A stretch of DNA of 64,000 bases from Vibrio sp. Hep-1b-8. GTDB taxonomy: Bacteria > Pseudomonadota > Gammaproteobacteria > Enterobacterales > Vibrionaceae. Location of the stretch: contig NZ_QEWN01000116.1 in NCBI RefSeq assembly GCF_006124995.1, forward strand, positions 1-64,000, in the 5' to 3' direction. Made by a program: the position numbers and the translations under genes. The stretch's first letter is position 1; the number at the start of each line of letters is the position of its first letter. Under the pieces are notes generated by a model. The model was not told where the DNA came from and did not search any database. It worked only from the letters and a program-made list of their open reading frames with translations. Positions 44,567 to 54,984 of this stretch are shown here, piece by piece.

Positions 44567-44855
44567 ATTGCGCCCTTTTTGCTCTGGCGCTTTATTTGAG
44601 CGGGGGACTCAAGTGGTTGATTTACAAGGTTGCCTTGTGTCAATTTCGGCCATAGATGTCTCCATTTGTTTTGGTATGAATTCTATCTTACGGCTTTGTT
44701 TTTATGTTTCAATAAATAACTTGTTATTTATCATTGGCTTATGGCACTTGTTGTTACTCTCTTTGTTGATGTGAAATTTGTAAGTAATCACAAGTTTCAT
44801 AACACCGAGAAGAGTTTAAGAATTACCTTGGGGTACATTTAGGGGTACAGATAAC
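44567..44855. other. gap at the right edge of the island
   Basis: No convincing gene is seen here. The stretch holds the promoter of the AlpA-type pair on the left and paired GGGGTACA repeats on the right. It borders the fis terminator and is where the element's attachment site would be expected. Confidence 0.5.
44830..44849 (+). repeat. paired GGGGTACA direct repeats (integrase arm-site-like)
   Basis: Two identical eight-base words are spaced 12 bases start to start. Similar doublets are common beside tyrosine integrases of P4-like islands, so these may be leftover arm-binding sites at the island boundary. Confidence 0.5.
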
Positions 44856-44892
44856 AAAAAGCCGTGTGAGTATGACACTCACACGGCTTTTT
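44856..44892 (-). terminator. dusB-fis terminator
   Basis: A perfect 15-base stem (AAAAAGCCGTGTGAG and complement) with a seven-base loop lies directly after fis and ends in a T-run on the minus strand. Confidence 0.95.
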
Positions 44893-44917
44893 ATTTCAAG
44901 AGGTTACGTTTGAACGA

Positions 44918-45214
44918 TTAGTTCATGCCGTATTTCTTCAGTTTCTTGCGAAGAGTACCGCGGTTGATACCCATCATAGTTGCTGCGCGAGTTTGGTTAC
45001 CGCGAGTGTACTGCATGATGGTATCTAGTAGTGGCTGTTCAACTTCAGCTAGAACTAATTCGTATAGTTCTGTGACTTCTTGACCGTTTAATTGAGCCAA
45101 GTAGTTTTTAAGAGACGCTTTAACAGAGTCACGTAAAGGCTTCTGAGTGATCTGGTCTTGTGACGTTACTGTAGTTACTGTTAATGCTTCTGAAGTCAGA
45201 TTTTGTTCGAACAT
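44918..45214 (-). CDS. fis: DNA-binding protein Fis
   Basis: A 98-residue nucleoid and regulatory protein of exact family length. The C-terminal helix-turn-helix reads [20 protein letters not shown]. It bends DNA and controls rRNA, recombination and growth-phase genes. It follows dusB in the standard gammaproteobacterial operon, and in E. coli its expression depends on the dusB leader. The island abuts its terminator. Confidence 0.98.
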   Translation of the reverse strand: MFEQNLTSEALTVTTVTSQDQITQKPLRDSVKASLKNYLAQLNGQEVTELYELVLAEVEQPLLDTIMQYTRGNQTRAATMMGINRGTLRKKLKKYGMN

Positions 45215-45286
45215 ATTCGGTCTAGCTCTTCTCTTAATTATGATGCAACGTTAACCCGTTATAACTGAAGCCTTAGCTTCAATTAT

Positions 45287-46249
45287 TTAGGCTTTATCAA
45301 AATACTCTTCTAATGCTTCAAGCTGTAGCTCTGCTACATCGATAGCATTGAAGGTACGGCGAAACTCACTTGCCTGTTCATGCTCTTTTAGATACCAGCC
45401 AACGTGCTTACGCGCGATACGTGGACCTAAATACTCACCATAGAAACTATGTAGAGCATTGACATGACCAAGCAGGATGTCTTTCACTTCCGAAATCGGG
45501 AGATCAGGCATCGTGGTGCCGTTTTCCAAAAAGTGTTGGATTTCCTGAAAAATCCACGGACGACCTTGGGCTGGGCGTCCAATCATTAAAGCGTCTGCAC
45601 CGGTGTACTCCAGTACATACTTAGCTTTCTCTGGGCTATCGATATCACCGTTAGCAATAACCGGAATAGAGATCGCCTGTTTTACCGCTTTAATGCTGTC
45701 ATACTCGGCCTCACCTCTGTACATGCATGCTTTGGTGCGCCCGTGAAGGGCTAAAGCTTGTATGCCGCAGTCTTCGGCTAATTTAGCGATTTGGACACAG
45801 TTTTTGTTGTCTGTATCCCAGCCCGTGCGGGTTTTCAATGTCACAGGGACATCGACTGAATTAACAACAGCTTTCAGAATATCTTCGATGATATCTGGGT
45901 ACTGGAGTAATGCAGAGCCAGCGAGCTTTTTATTCACTTTTTTTGCTGGGCAGCCCATGTTGATATCGATGATCTGTGCACCGTTCTCAACACTAAACTG
46001 AGCAGCGTCGGCCATAAGCTGTGGATCGGCTCCGGCAATTTGTACAGAGCGAATGCCCGATTCGCCTTCGTGTACCATGCGTTGCTTGGACTTAGACGTT
46101 TTCCAAAGTTTAGGATTTGACGACATCATTTCACTGACGGCCATTCCCGCACCATAGCGGAGACACAACTCACGGAATGGTCTATCTGTCACGCCAGCCA
46201 TTGGGGCAACGATGAGATTGTTCTTAAGTTGGTAGTTTCCGATTTTCAA
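45287..46249 (-). CDS. dusB: tRNA-dihydrouridine synthase B
   Basis: A 320-residue FMN enzyme. The start [20 protein letters not shown] binds flavin, NMGCPAKKV holds the catalytic cysteine, and [17 protein letters not shown] and [11 protein letters not shown] are also conserved. It reduces specific uridines in the tRNA D-loop. It is the first gene of the operon with fis, 72 bases upstream of it. Confidence 0.97.
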   Translation of the reverse strand: MKIGNYQLKNNLIVAPMAGVTDRPFRELCLRYGAGMAVSEMMSSNPKLWKTSKSKQRMVHEGESGIRSVQIAGADPQLMADAAQFSVENGAQIIDINMGCPAKKVNKKLAGSALLQYPDIIEDILKAVVNSVDVPVTLKTRTGWDTDNKNCVQIAKLAEDCGIQALALHGRTKACMYRGEAEYDSIKAVKQAISIPVIANGDIDSPEKAKYVLEYTGADALMIGRPAQGRPWIFQEIQHFLENGTTMPDLPISEVKDILLGHVNALHSFYGEYLGPRIARKHVGWYLKEHEQASEFRRTFNAIDVAELQLEALEEYFDKA

Positions 46250-46399
46250 AACGTCTTCACAGTTTAATGGTCAACAAACCTATAGCAGGGCGCGCATTTT
46301 ACGCATTTTTTAGCGCTGTGAAAAGACTAATATTTGAGCATTTACAATTTGTTTTAGTAAAATGCCCAAAAATCAGTCAATTAGCTTGCAAAGTCTTGT

Positions 46400-47287
46400 C
46401 TAGCCTTGCTTTCGACCAGAGATGCGACACCATTCACTTTGCTCTTTGATAGGATCAATGTGAAGCTCATCACGGTAATAATTCGCAACATCTTCAGCTT
46501 GCGTATCCAGCACACCAGACATCGCAAGATGACCATTTGGTTTCACTAATGACTTAATAATTGGTGACAGTTCACGTAGAGGAGCGGCCAAAATGTTCGC
46601 AACAACGACATCCGCGATCAGACCGTCAGGCTGATCTTGAGGCAGGAAGACTTCAAGTTGTTCAGCAACACCATTTCGCTCCGCGTTATCTTTTGATGCT
46701 TGTAGAGCTTGAGGGTCAATGTCGATCCCGATAACTTTTTCTGCACCAAGCTTGATCGCAGCGATCGCAAGAATGCCAGAGCCACAACCAAAATCGATGA
46801 CTGTTTTACCGCTTAAATCTAGCCCTTCAAGCCACTCGAGACAAAGAGCCGTCGTTGGGTGAGTCCCCGTACCAAATGCTAGGCCAGGATCGAGCAGTAC
46901 ATTGACTGCGTCAGGCTCTGGGATATCACGCCAGCTTGGACAGATCCATAAGCGCTCGCCAAACTTCATCGGGTGGAAGTTATCCATCCATTCGCGTTCC
47001 CAGTCTTTATCTTCGAGCTGTTCTACTTTGTAGGCAAAGCCTTCAGCAAGTAAATTGCTTAGCTTTATTTGCTCAATAATAAAGTTGCTGTCTGCTTCTG
47101 CGTCATACAGTGCGAGGATATCAGTATCACCCCAAAGGCGCGTTTCACCCGGAAGAGGCTCAAATACAGGCGTATCGTGAGCGTCTAAAAACGTGACAGA
47201 CAGGGCTCCAGTCTCTTCCATTAGCATGTCACCGATTTGTTCGGCGTTTTCATTGGTCGCGTTGAGTTTAATTTGAATCCAAGGCAT
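46400..47287 (-). CDS. prmA: ribosomal protein L11 methyltransferase
   Basis: A 295-residue SAM enzyme. It has an N-terminal substrate-binding domain ([20 protein letters not shown]) and a Rossmann domain ([43 protein letters not shown]). It trimethylates L11. It lies between dusB and accC, an order seen across Vibrio and E. coli relatives. Confidence 0.97.
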   Translation of the reverse strand: MPWIQIKLNATNENAEQIGDMLMEETGALSVTFLDAHDTPVFEPLPGETRLWGDTDILALYDAEADSNFIIEQIKLSNLLAEGFAYKVEQLEDKDWEREWMDNFHPMKFGERLWICPSWRDIPEPDAVNVLLDPGLAFGTGTHPTTALCLEWLEGLDLSGKTVIDFGCGSGILAIAAIKLGAEKVIGIDIDPQALQASKDNAERNGVAEQLEVFLPQDQPDGLIADVVVANILAAPLRELSPIIKSLVKPNGHLAMSGVLDTQAEDVANYYRDELHIDPIKEQSEWCRISGRKQG

Positions 47288-47358
47288 GGGTATGTGCTCT
47301 TAAAAGTAAAATTTGCGCAGAGTTTAGCAGATATCTGCTGAGATTATAGACGTAAACA

Positions 47359-47386
47359 AAAAATGCTCACCGAAGTGAGCATTTTT
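47359..47386 (-). terminator. accBC terminator
   Basis: AAAAATGCTCAC and its complement form a 12-base stem closed by CGAA. It lies between accC and prmA and has T-runs on both strands. Confidence 0.92.
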
Positions 47387-47391
47387 AAAAT

Positions 47392-47432
47392 AGTTGCTAG
47401 TTGCTAGTTGCTAGTTGCTAGTTGCTAGTTGC
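47392..47432 (+). repeat. heptamer array, nearly 6 units, plus orientation
   Basis: AGTTGCT (rotated TAGTTGC) is repeated five times plus six bases, starting five bases after the accBC terminator. It is the plus arm of an inverted pair with the next array. Confidence 0.95.
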
Positions 47433-47447
47433 GAGAGACAATGTATT

Positions 47448-47503
47448 CTCGTAGCTCGTAGCTCGTAGCTCGTAGCTCGTAGCTCGTAGCTCGTAGCTCG
47501 TAG
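47448..47503 (-). repeat. heptamer array, 8 perfect units, minus orientation
   Basis: Eight identical CTCGTAG units (minus, rotated: GAGCTAC) end one base before the accC stop codon. The two arrays are separated by 15 bases. Confidence 0.96.
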
Positions 47504-47504
47504 C

Positions 47505-48848
47505 TTACTGTAGCCCCAGCTTCTTCTCTAGGTAATGAATGTTGGCACCACCATGTTGGAAGTTTTCATCATTCATAATGCTTTCTTGAAGCGTGATGTT
47601 AGTTTTGATGCCTTCAACGATCATCTCGCCTAACGCGTTCTTCATGCGAGCGATGGCTACGTCGCGGTTCTCACCGAATGTGATCAGTTTACCGATCATT
47701 GAATCGTAATGAGGTGGTACCGTGTAGCCAGTGTAGATGTGTGATTCCCAACGAACACCCATACCGCCAGGAGCATGGAAGCGTTCGATCTTACCTGGTG
47801 AAGGTAGGAAGCGCACTGGGTCTTCTGCGTTGATACGACACTCAATGGCGTGGCCACGGATCTTGATATCATCCTGAGTGAACGACAGAGGTTGGCCCGC
47901 AGCAACACGAAGCTGCTCTTTGATTAGGTCAACGCCAGTGACCATTTCAGTTACTGGGTGCTCTACCTGAATACGAGTGTTCATTTCGATGAAGTAGAAT
48001 TCGCCGTTTTCGTACAGGAACTCAAACGTACCCGCGCCGCGGTAACCGATTTCTAGACATGCACGTGTACAACGTTCACCGATGTATTTACGCATCTCTT
48101 CAGTGATACCTGGTGCTGGAGCTTCTTCCACAACCTTCTGGTGACGACGCTGCATCGAACAGTCACGTTCACCTAGGTGGATCGCACCGCCTTGACCATC
48201 AGCAATAACCTGAACTTCAACGTGACGAGGGTTCTCTAGGAATTTCTCCATGTAAACCATGTCATTGTTAAAGGCTGCTTTTGCTTCTGCGCGAGTCATA
48301 GCGATAGCTTCAACCAACTCGCCTTCTGAGCGTACAACACGCATACCACGACCACCGCCGCCACCAGAAGCTTTGATGATCACTGGGTAACCAATTCGCT
48401 TAGCGTGCGCTTTGTTTTTGGCTTCGTCGTCGTCCAGTGGACCGTCAGAACCTGGTACACAAGGTACGCCCGCTTTTTTCATTGCAGTGATAGCAGAAAC
48501 CTTGTCACCCATCATGCGAATAGTATCTGCTTTAGGACCAACAAAAATAAAACCGCTGCGTTCTACTTGTTCTGCGAAGTCTGCGTTCTCAGATAGGAAA
48601 CCGTAGCCTGGGTGAATCGCAACTGCACCTGTTACTTCAGCCGCAGAGATGATGCGAGGAATGTTTAGGTAGCTGTCGATACCACGAGCAGGACCGATAC
48701 AAATCGATTCATCTGCAAGCAGTACGTGCTTTAGGTCACGGTCAGCTGTTGAGTGTACAGCAACCGTTTTAATACCTAGTTCTTTACATGCACGAAGGAT
48801 TCGAAGAGCAATCTCTCCTCGGTTCGCGATGACTAATTTATCTAGCAT
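47505..48848 (-). CDS. accC: acetyl-CoA carboxylase, biotin carboxylase subunit
   Basis: A 447-residue ATP-grasp enzyme of standard length. It shows [20 protein letters not shown] at the start, [14 protein letters not shown] as the ATP-binding glycine loop, [16 protein letters not shown] in the active site and RINAEDP. It carboxylates biotin on AccB in the first step of fatty-acid synthesis. It is 15 bases downstream of accB in one operon. Confidence 0.98.
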   Translation of the reverse strand: MLDKLVIANRGEIALRILRACKELGIKTVAVHSTADRDLKHVLLADESICIGPARGIDSYLNIPRIISAAEVTGAVAIHPGYGFLSENADFAEQVERSGFIFVGPKADTIRMMGDKVSAITAMKKAGVPCVPGSDGPLDDDEAKNKAHAKRIGYPVIIKASGGGGGRGMRVVRSEGELVEAIAMTRAEAKAAFNNDMVYMEKFLENPRHVEVQVIADGQGGAIHLGERDCSMQRRHQKVVEEAPAPGITEEMRKYIGERCTRACLEIGYRGAGTFEFLYENGEFYFIEMNTRIQVEHPVTEMVTGVDLIKEQLRVAAGQPLSFTQDDIKIRGHAIECRINAEDPVRFLPSPGKIERFHAPGGMGVRWESHIYTGYTVPPHYDSMIGKLITFGENRDVAIARMKNALGEMIVEGIKTNITLQESIMNDENFQHGGANIHYLEKKLGLQ

Positions 48849-48863
48849 AAGAGAGAGCCTCTA

Positions 48864-49325
48864 TTATTCGATAACAACAAGTGGTTGGTCGAATTCAACT
48901 GGCTGGCCGTCTTCAACTAGGATAGCGGTAACAACACCAGACTTGTCAGCTTCGATTTGGTTCATCATCTTCATCGCTTCAACGATACATAGAGTGTCGC
49001 CAGCATTAACAGTTTGACCAACTTCTACGAATGATTTCGCGTCTGGGCTTGGAGAACGGTAGAACGTACCTACCATTGGAGAAAGAACTTGGTGACCCGC
49101 TGGTACTGCAGGTGCTGCTGCTTCAGTTGCTGCTGGCGCAGGAGCCGCCGCTGCAGGTGCGGCTGCCGCTACAGGAGCAGGCGCTGCTGCATAGTGAATC
49201 GGTGCAGGCATTGCAGTGCCGTTACGGCTGATGCGTACCGACTCTTCACCTTCAGAGATTTCTAGCTCAGCAATGCCAGACTCTTCTACTAACTCGATAA
49301 GCTTCTTGATTTTACGGATATCCAT
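48864..49325 (-). CDS. accB: acetyl-CoA carboxylase, biotin carboxyl carrier protein
   Basis: A 153-residue carrier. The start [18 protein letters not shown] is followed by an alanine-proline linker (about 50-75) and the biotinyl domain with the modified lysine in [15 protein letters not shown]. BirA, also encoded in this window, attaches the biotin. A longer frame starting 13 codons earlier does not match the family. Confidence 0.97.
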   Translation of the reverse strand: MDIRKIKKLIELVEESGIAELEISEGEESVRISRNGTAMPAPIHYAAAPAPVAAAAPAAAAPAPAATEAAAPAVPAGHQVLSPMVGTFYRSPSPDAKSFVEVGQTVNAGDTLCIVEAMKMMNQIEADKSGVVTAILVEDGQPVEFDQPLVVIE

Positions 49326-49405
49326 CTTTTCTTTCTCTTTTATCTTGTGAATAAGACAGCTCATATTGAGCTGCAGAGTGTTTATTTACTTTGATAGTAA
49401 CTGAG

Positions 49406-49855
49406 TTACTTTGCCTGCAATTTATTAATAGCAGCAGACAGAGCGAATTGGTAACCTTGTGCGCCTAAGCCGCAAATGACACCTTCTGCCTTATCAGAAA
49501 GATAAGAGTGGTGACGGAATGGCTCACGTGCATGTACATTTGATAAATGCACTTCGATAAATGGGATAGCCACGCCGAGCAGTGCATCACGCAGCGCCAC
49601 ACTAGTGTGAGTGAAGGCGGCTGGGTTGATGATAATAAAGTCGACGTTATTGTATGCAGCATGAATGGCTTCAATTAGCTCATATTCACGGTTTGACTGG
49701 AGGTGTTGAAGTTCAACGCCGGCTTCGTGAGCTTGTTTGGTTAACGTATCGACAATCTGTGGTAGGCTTTGAGAGCCGTAATGAGCGGGCTCGCGTAGAC
49801 CTAACAGGTTTAGATTTGGACCATTTAAGACAAGAATGCGTGATTTTGCTGTCAT
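49406..49855 (-). CDS. aroQ: 3-dehydroquinate dehydratase, type II
   Basis: A 149-residue type II enzyme with [20 protein letters not shown] (lid loop and catalytic tyrosine), [20 protein letters not shown] and the histidine segment [17 protein letters not shown]. It makes 3-dehydroshikimate in the shikimate pathway and works as a dodecamer. It is followed by accB, a common vibrio neighbour. Confidence 0.97.
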   Translation of the reverse strand: MTAKSRILVLNGPNLNLLGLREPAHYGSQSLPQIVDTLTKQAHEAGVELQHLQSNREYELIEAIHAAYNNVDFIIINPAAFTHTSVALRDALLGVAIPFIEVHLSNVHAREPFRHHSYLSDKAEGVICGLGAQGYQFALSAAINKLQAK

Positions 49856-50099
49856 TATGCTGCCATCTTCCTACTTCATGATATGAACTGGAATATTCCC
49901 ATATTATCGCTGATTCAGCATGCTTATTTTGTTAAAAACAACACTGGATCTTTGAAATAGACCCAGATTATAGCCAATTCAGCGCAAATCGCAGCAATTT
50001 ACTGGTCTAATCTCCCACCTTGGACGTCGTTTTTTGTAACCGAGGTAACATTTTTAATTCGGTTGAGTCAGTGAAACGCTCGTTTTGACAGGCTTAGAA

Positions 50100-50134
50100 A
50101 CAACAAAACCGCCACGATGTGACGGTTTTGTTGT
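50100..50134 (-). terminator. acs terminator
   Basis: ACAACAAAACCG and its complement form a 12-base stem with an inner CAC/GTG extension. It lies directly after acs on the minus strand. Confidence 0.85.
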
Positions 50135-50150
50135 ATAGGAGGAGGGGGAA

Positions 50151-52100
50151 TTACGCGAGTTCTGCTTTTTCTGCAATGAGCTTCTCAACCACACTAGGAT
50201 CGGCCAATGTTGATGTATCACCTAGGTTGCTGGTATCACCGGTTGCAATCTTACGCAGAATTCGACGCATGATCTTACCTGAACGAGTCTTCGGCAGAGA
50301 GTCTGTCCAGTGCAGTACATCTGGAGTCGCGATTGGACCAATCTCTTTACGTACCCAGTTTTTCACTTCAGCATGCAGTTCTGCACTTGGGAATTCACCG
50401 TCATTTAGGGTGATGTAAGCGTAAATTGCCTGACCTTTGATATCGTGTGGGATACCAACAATTGCGGCTTCCGCAATCTTGTGGTGAGCAACAAGCGCTG
50501 ATTCAATCTCAGCAGTACCCATACGGTGACCTGACACGTTTAGTACGTCATCAACACGACCTGTGATCCAGTAGTAACCGTCTTCATCACGACGAGCACC
50601 GTCACTAGTGAAGTACATACCTTTAAAGGTAGAGAAGTAAGTTTGTTCAAAGCGTTCGTGGTCGCCGTAAACGGTACGCATTTGACCTGGCCATGAATCA
50701 AGAATGACTAGGTTACCGTCAGTCGCGCCTTCGATGATGTTACCCATGTTATCGACTAGGGCAGGCTGCACACCAAAGAACGGACGGGTCGCTGAGCCAG
50801 GTTTTAGGTCTGTTGCCCCTGGTAGTGGAGCGATTAAGATACCGCCAGTTTCTGTTTGCCACCAAGTATCAACGATTGGTGAGTTCTCATTACCGATGGT
50901 TTTGTAGTACCACTCCCAAGCTTCAGGGTTAATAGGTTCTCCCACAGAGCCCATGATACGAAGGCTGCTACGAGACGTACCTTCTACCGCTTCGTTGCCT
51001 TTCGCCATTAATGCACGAATGGCTGTTGGCGCAGTGTACAGAATGTTGACTTGATGTTTATCAACTACTTGGCTCATTCGGTTGGTGTTAGGATAGTTTG
51101 GTACACCTTCGAACAGAATGGTTTTTGCCCCGTTTGCTAGCGGGCCGTAGATGAGGTAAGTATGACCAGTGATCCAGCCCACATCCGCTGTACACCAGAA
51201 AGTTTCGCCTGGTTGGTAATCAAAGACGTATTTGAACGTCATTGCGGCATACACTAGGTAACCACCCGTTGTGTGTAGTACACCTTTTGGCTTACCTGTT
51301 GAGCCGGACGTGTAGAGGATAAACAGTGGATCTTCTGCTTTCATCTCTTCAGGTGGGCAGTTAGACGAGACGCTTGCTGTTGCTTCATGCCACCAAACAT
51401 CGCGATGCTCGTGCCAGTCAATGTCACCGCCCGTACGCTTCATAACGATGACTTTTTCGATGGTTTTCACCTCTGGGTTGGTGAGTGCTTCATCGACATT
51501 TTTCTTCAGTGGTACTGCGCGACCACCACGTACGCCTTCGTCAGCGGTGATAACGACTTTAGCATCAGAGTCGATAATACGGCCTGAAAGTGCTTCAGGA
51601 GAGAAACCACCAAATACCACAGTGTGTACGGCACCGATACGAGTACAAGCAAGCATGGCAACGGCCGCTTCAGTGACCATTGGCATGTAAAGACAGACAA
51701 CATCGCCTTTGCGTACGCCCTGTTCTTTAAGTGCATTTGCGAACTCACAGACTTCTTTGTGTAGTTCTTTGAACGTGAGTGTTTTGTCATCGTTTGGATC
51801 GTCGCCTTCCCAGATGATGGCAATATCATCGCCACGCTCAGCTAGGTGACGGTCAATACAGTTAGCGGATACGTTAAGCGTGCCATCTTCGAACCAACGA
51901 ATGTCTACGTGGCCTGTGTCGAAAGAGGTATTTTTAACCTGAGTGAATGGCTTGATCCAGTCGACAATTTTGCCGTGCTCACTCCAGAAGCCAACAGGGT
52001 CTGTGACAGATTGCTGGTACATGGCTTGGTAAGTATCGTTATCCGCGTGTGTGTTTTTCTTGATGTTCTCTTTTACCGGATAAATATGGGCTTCACTCAT
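50151..52100 (-). CDS. acs: acetyl-CoA synthetase (AMP-forming)
   Basis: A 649-residue adenylate-forming enzyme of normal length. The ATP loop reads [20 protein letters not shown]. Also present are WWQTETGG, the domain hinge and the C-terminal [10 protein letters not shown], whose lysine is the usual acetylation site. It turns acetate into acetyl-CoA. In vibrios its expression is switched on by CrbS/CrbR, and genes for both kinds of protein are in this window. An inverted repeat AGGTCA-CC-TGACCT lies about 60 bases upstream of the start. Confidence 0.98.
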   Translation of the reverse strand: MSEAHIYPVKENIKKNTHADNDTYQAMYQQSVTDPVGFWSEHGKIVDWIKPFTQVKNTSFDTGHVDIRWFEDGTLNVSANCIDRHLAERGDDIAIIWEGDDPNDDKTLTFKELHKEVCEFANALKEQGVRKGDVVCLYMPMVTEAAVAMLACTRIGAVHTVVFGGFSPEALSGRIIDSDAKVVITADEGVRGGRAVPLKKNVDEALTNPEVKTIEKVIVMKRTGGDIDWHEHRDVWWHEATASVSSNCPPEEMKAEDPLFILYTSGSTGKPKGVLHTTGGYLVYAAMTFKYVFDYQPGETFWCTADVGWITGHTYLIYGPLANGAKTILFEGVPNYPNTNRMSQVVDKHQVNILYTAPTAIRALMAKGNEAVEGTSRSSLRIMGSVGEPINPEAWEWYYKTIGNENSPIVDTWWQTETGGILIAPLPGATDLKPGSATRPFFGVQPALVDNMGNIIEGATDGNLVILDSWPGQMRTVYGDHERFEQTYFSTFKGMYFTSDGARRDEDGYYWITGRVDDVLNVSGHRMGTAEIESALVAHHKIAEAAIVGIPHDIKGQAIYAYITLNDGEFPSAELHAEVKNWVRKEIGPIATPDVLHWTDSLPKTRSGKIMRRILRKIATGDTSNLGDTSTLADPSVVEKLIAEKAELA

Positions 52101-52160
52101 TGCTTGTCTCCTTGTTGCTTAATTCAGTGTGAATCGAGCAATTGTCCGTTTAAAACGAGA

Positions 52161-52174
52161 AGGTCACCTGACCT
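52161..52174. promoter_or_regulatory. 14-base palindrome upstream of acs
   Basis: AGGTCACCTGACCT is a perfect inverted repeat of six bases with a two-base centre, placed in the acs promoter region. It could bind a dimeric activator such as CrbR or another regulator. No match was found upstream of the symporter operon. Confidence 0.45.
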
Positions 52175-52309
52175 CGACGTTGTAAAATCCTTATGCCTAT
52201 AACTTTTAATCACAGGAGTAGATTCGACAATTAGACTTTAGGATGATAGGAAGAATTCTGCTTAAAAATTAGCGATCTATGTTTGAAATTGGGATTTAAA
52301 TTGGCCTTT

Positions 52310-52945
52310 TTACTCGCTTCTGTAGGGGAGGCTAAGACTAGGCAGATCACCTTTTGTCAGGCGAACGAAGACCAAGGCAGCAGAAATGGCATCTTGAAGT
52401 GCGTCGTGCTTATCTTGGATTGGCAGATCTAAATGGCGGCAGATCGCGTCGAGACTGAGATCAAAATACGCGTTGGGTAAATGTTTTTCTAACTTATCGT
52501 GATAAATCTGGCTGACTTCGATCAACGGATTTGGCAATGGAAATCCTAGCTGTTTAAGACAGGCTAAATCGAGTATTTTCTTATCGTAACGAATGTGATA
52601 GCCAACCAGAGGTCGATTGCCAATAAAATCTAACAGTTGAATAAGGGCTTGTTTTTCATCGATACCATCAGCGAGATCTTGGTGGCGTATCTTGTGGATT
52701 TTGACTGAGCCAGAATCAAGGGACTGAGGAGCACGCAGTCGCACCTCAAATGGTTTGCTGGTGATGATTCGGTTATCGATGATTTTGGTCGCGGCAATCG
52801 TTACTAGTTCTGCACGATTAGGATCCAAACTGGTTGTTTCACAATCGAGCGAAACATATTCGTCTTTTTTAACAGAGGCAAATAGAGGCTGATAAGGCGA
52901 GCCTTTAAGTTTGTAATACCAGTAACGGCGGACTATCCAGTTCAT
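52310..52945 (-). CDS. 3'-5' exonuclease, DnaQ-like
   Basis: A 211-residue DEDDh exonuclease. Motif I is VSLDCETTSLDP, motif II YHIRYDKKILDLACL and motif III KHDALQDAISAALVF. It is not the polymerase III epsilon subunit, which is longer and elsewhere. It probably trims DNA or RNA ends. It lies just 9 bases after the DUF294/CBS gene with which it is probably cotranscribed. Confidence 0.9.
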   Translation of the reverse strand: MNWIVRRYWYYKLKGSPYQPLFASVKKDEYVSLDCETTSLDPNRAELVTIAATKIIDNRIITSKPFEVRLRAPQSLDSGSVKIHKIRHQDLADGIDEKQALIQLLDFIGNRPLVGYHIRYDKKILDLACLKQLGFPLPNPLIEVSQIYHDKLEKHLPNAYFDLSLDAICRHLDLPIQDKHDALQDAISAALVFVRLTKGDLPSLSLPYRSE

Positions 52946-52954
52946 CGCAAAGCC

Positions 52955-54781
52955 TTAATCCCTGATTTGATAATGATAGCCTAAGAACTGCTTAAACTTT
53001 TTCACTACATGTAAGCTATGTCGCAGCAAGTCACGCTCGGTTCGGTCTATCTGACTGAGATCGATACGGTTGTGGCTATGTTGATTACTTAATTGCTGAT
53101 TCAAGCGCAGTTTAAACAGTAGCTTGAGGGCTTCGCTAAGGTTGTCAGCGGTGTCAGGCTCTAGAATCCGCTTTTTGCGTAGGGCTTCGATGCGCTCAAA
53201 GGTGTTTTTCTCTTCAATACCGTACTCCAGTGACAAGGTGCGAATACCATGCACTATTGGGAAGATACCGCCACTTTTGACATCCACCCCTTGTTTGTCT
53301 TTCTTTACGTTGCCAAACAGAGTTAACGGAAGAGAAAACTGTAGAGCGGGACGAGAGAAGTCTTGCAACGCCAACATGTTATTGAACATGATTTTCTTCA
53401 AATGTGCCATGACGGGTTCTAGCAACGATTTGTTGCCTGCAACCGCGTGAGCGTCGGTGAAGATGGCAAGATCCATGACTTGCTCTGCGGAGTTGGGTTT
53501 TGACCACACGCCTATGGTGTTCTTCCATGCGGTTTGTGTTTTAACCCATTTTGGATTGTTAACCATCACTTTTCCTGGGCAGAGAGGGTAACCCAATTGC
53601 TGCAATGTGTGTGTTAGCTGTTCCATGACGGCTTCACACTGATGCCAGTGTACATCGTCTTTAATAATTAAGGCGTTGTCTTGGTCTGTTTTGAGGATTT
53701 GTTCTCCTCGCCCTTCTGAGCCTAAAACAACCAGACAACACTGGTCGTGAAGGGCGGGAGGAACAATCAGTTCAAAAGCTTTTTCGATGATTTGTTCATT
53801 AACCGCAGAGATCAACTCCATGATAAAGCGGGTGCGAATACCGTTATTAAGCAGACTTTCTACTAGGTGACGCTGACGATTAGAAGCCAGTGCGAGTTCT
53901 TCAATGCTTGAGCTGCGAGCAATACTTAAGGTCAGTACATGAGAGTGAGTGGAGAAAGCACTCAAAATCTGTGTCATGTCGAGCATGCCAACCGCTTCTT
54001 TACCATCGGAGACCATGACGCGCTTCATTCGATTGCGCGTCATTTTAATCATGGCGTTAAACAGAAAATCCTCATTCTCGACATGAATGACCGGAAAAGT
54101 TGCAATTTGACCAACTGGGGTGTCGAGTGGATGACCATCAAGCATGACTGCGTGAAGCATGTTGGTTCGAGTGATGATGCCATAAGGCAGAGAATGTGGG
54201 TCATTCACTACGCGTTCGTCATCGTCATTGAGTCTGACGAGTGCAGAATCAATCCCGTTTTGTTTTAAAGTGAGTGTCACTTCATTGAGTGGTTGCTCTG
54301 GTGACAGTAGCATCGGTGGATGATAAATATCGCTATCCACTTTGGTCAGAATAAATTCAGCGAGATTTTGCTGCTGTTGGGCGGCTTCAATCAACTCTTG
54401 TCTACGAGCTAGGTTGTTATCGAAGTAAGCGGCAAATTGACCATTGGCGTTGTAAAGTTCTAGAAAAACCGTTTTTGGGAGCAGATAAGAAAGTGTGTCT
54501 TCGAGTGCCACATATCTGTGCTTGACGGTCTCTTCGAACAGCGCGCGAACATCAAACAAGTCATCATTGGCGTAGTGGGCAAAGATCTCTTTGTCGTCTT
54601 CTGAACGTTCCTCAACGGCGCCCTTGATGAGTATATGTAAATGCTGACTGGCGACACCAGGCTGGAGTAAGGTCTCTTTGGCGCGAAAGTAAGCTACATC
54701 GAGTGAGCTACGCAGTTTTTTTTGCTGCTCAGGGTCTAAACGGTCAAAGGGTGGGGATTGCATATTGAACTTATCTGGCAT
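52955..54781 (-). CDS. DUF294 nucleotidyltransferase-like protein with cyclic-nucleotide-binding and CBS domains
   Basis: A 608-residue cytoplasmic protein. An N-terminal cNMP-binding fold (about 10-130) is followed by two CBS domains (PYGIITRTNMLHAVMLDG; RMKRVMVSDGKEAVGML). The DUF294 nucleotidyltransferase core has LGSEGRGEQILKTDQDNALI, the GS...R...D-D pattern, and a C-terminal helical domain follows. Relatives are predicted signal-transducing nucleotidyltransferases. The cognate product is unknown. In vibrios it is regularly found between acs and crbS-type genes, hinting at a link with acetate control. Confidence 0.88.
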   Translation of the reverse strand: MPDKFNMQSPPFDRLDPEQQKKLRSSLDVAYFRAKETLLQPGVASQHLHILIKGAVEERSEDDKEIFAHYANDDLFDVRALFEETVKHRYVALEDTLSYLLPKTVFLELYNANGQFAAYFDNNLARRQELIEAAQQQQNLAEFILTKVDSDIYHPPMLLSPEQPLNEVTLTLKQNGIDSALVRLNDDDERVVNDPHSLPYGIITRTNMLHAVMLDGHPLDTPVGQIATFPVIHVENEDFLFNAMIKMTRNRMKRVMVSDGKEAVGMLDMTQILSAFSTHSHVLTLSIARSSSIEELALASNRQRHLVESLLNNGIRTRFIMELISAVNEQIIEKAFELIVPPALHDQCCLVVLGSEGRGEQILKTDQDNALIIKDDVHWHQCEAVMEQLTHTLQQLGYPLCPGKVMVNNPKWVKTQTAWKNTIGVWSKPNSAEQVMDLAIFTDAHAVAGNKSLLEPVMAHLKKIMFNNMLALQDFSRPALQFSLPLTLFGNVKKDKQGVDVKSGGIFPIVHGIRTLSLEYGIEEKNTFERIEALRKKRILEPDTADNLSEALKLLFKLRLNQQLSNQHSHNRIDLSQIDRTERDLLRHSLHVVKKFKQFLGYHYQIRD

Positions 54782-54984
54782 AGCGACTGACTCATGCGAT
54801 CTCTACATCCGTTTAGTGTGCAGGATTTTGACAATTGTGCTAGACGACTTTGGTCGAACCCGTGGCATGAACACTTTCTTATTGTGACAATAGGGAAACT
54901 AAGTTGTGATAATTCTTCCCTTTTTATTGCGCCTTGAGCAAACGATAATACCTTGCCCCTTATTTGATGTATTTCGAGGTTTTG

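Larger units (their letters stand above)
35432..44855. mobile_element. probable acquired island (type I RM operon plus satellite remnant)
   Basis: Between the chromosomal diguanylate cyclase and the fis-dusB operon lie only accessory genes: a type I restriction operon, a YagK/YfjJ gene and two AlpA-type regulators. Paired GGGGTACA repeats, like integrase arm sites, stand at the right edge beside the fis terminator. No integrase gene remains and no matching direct repeat was found at the left edge, so the borders are approximate. Confidence 0.55.
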
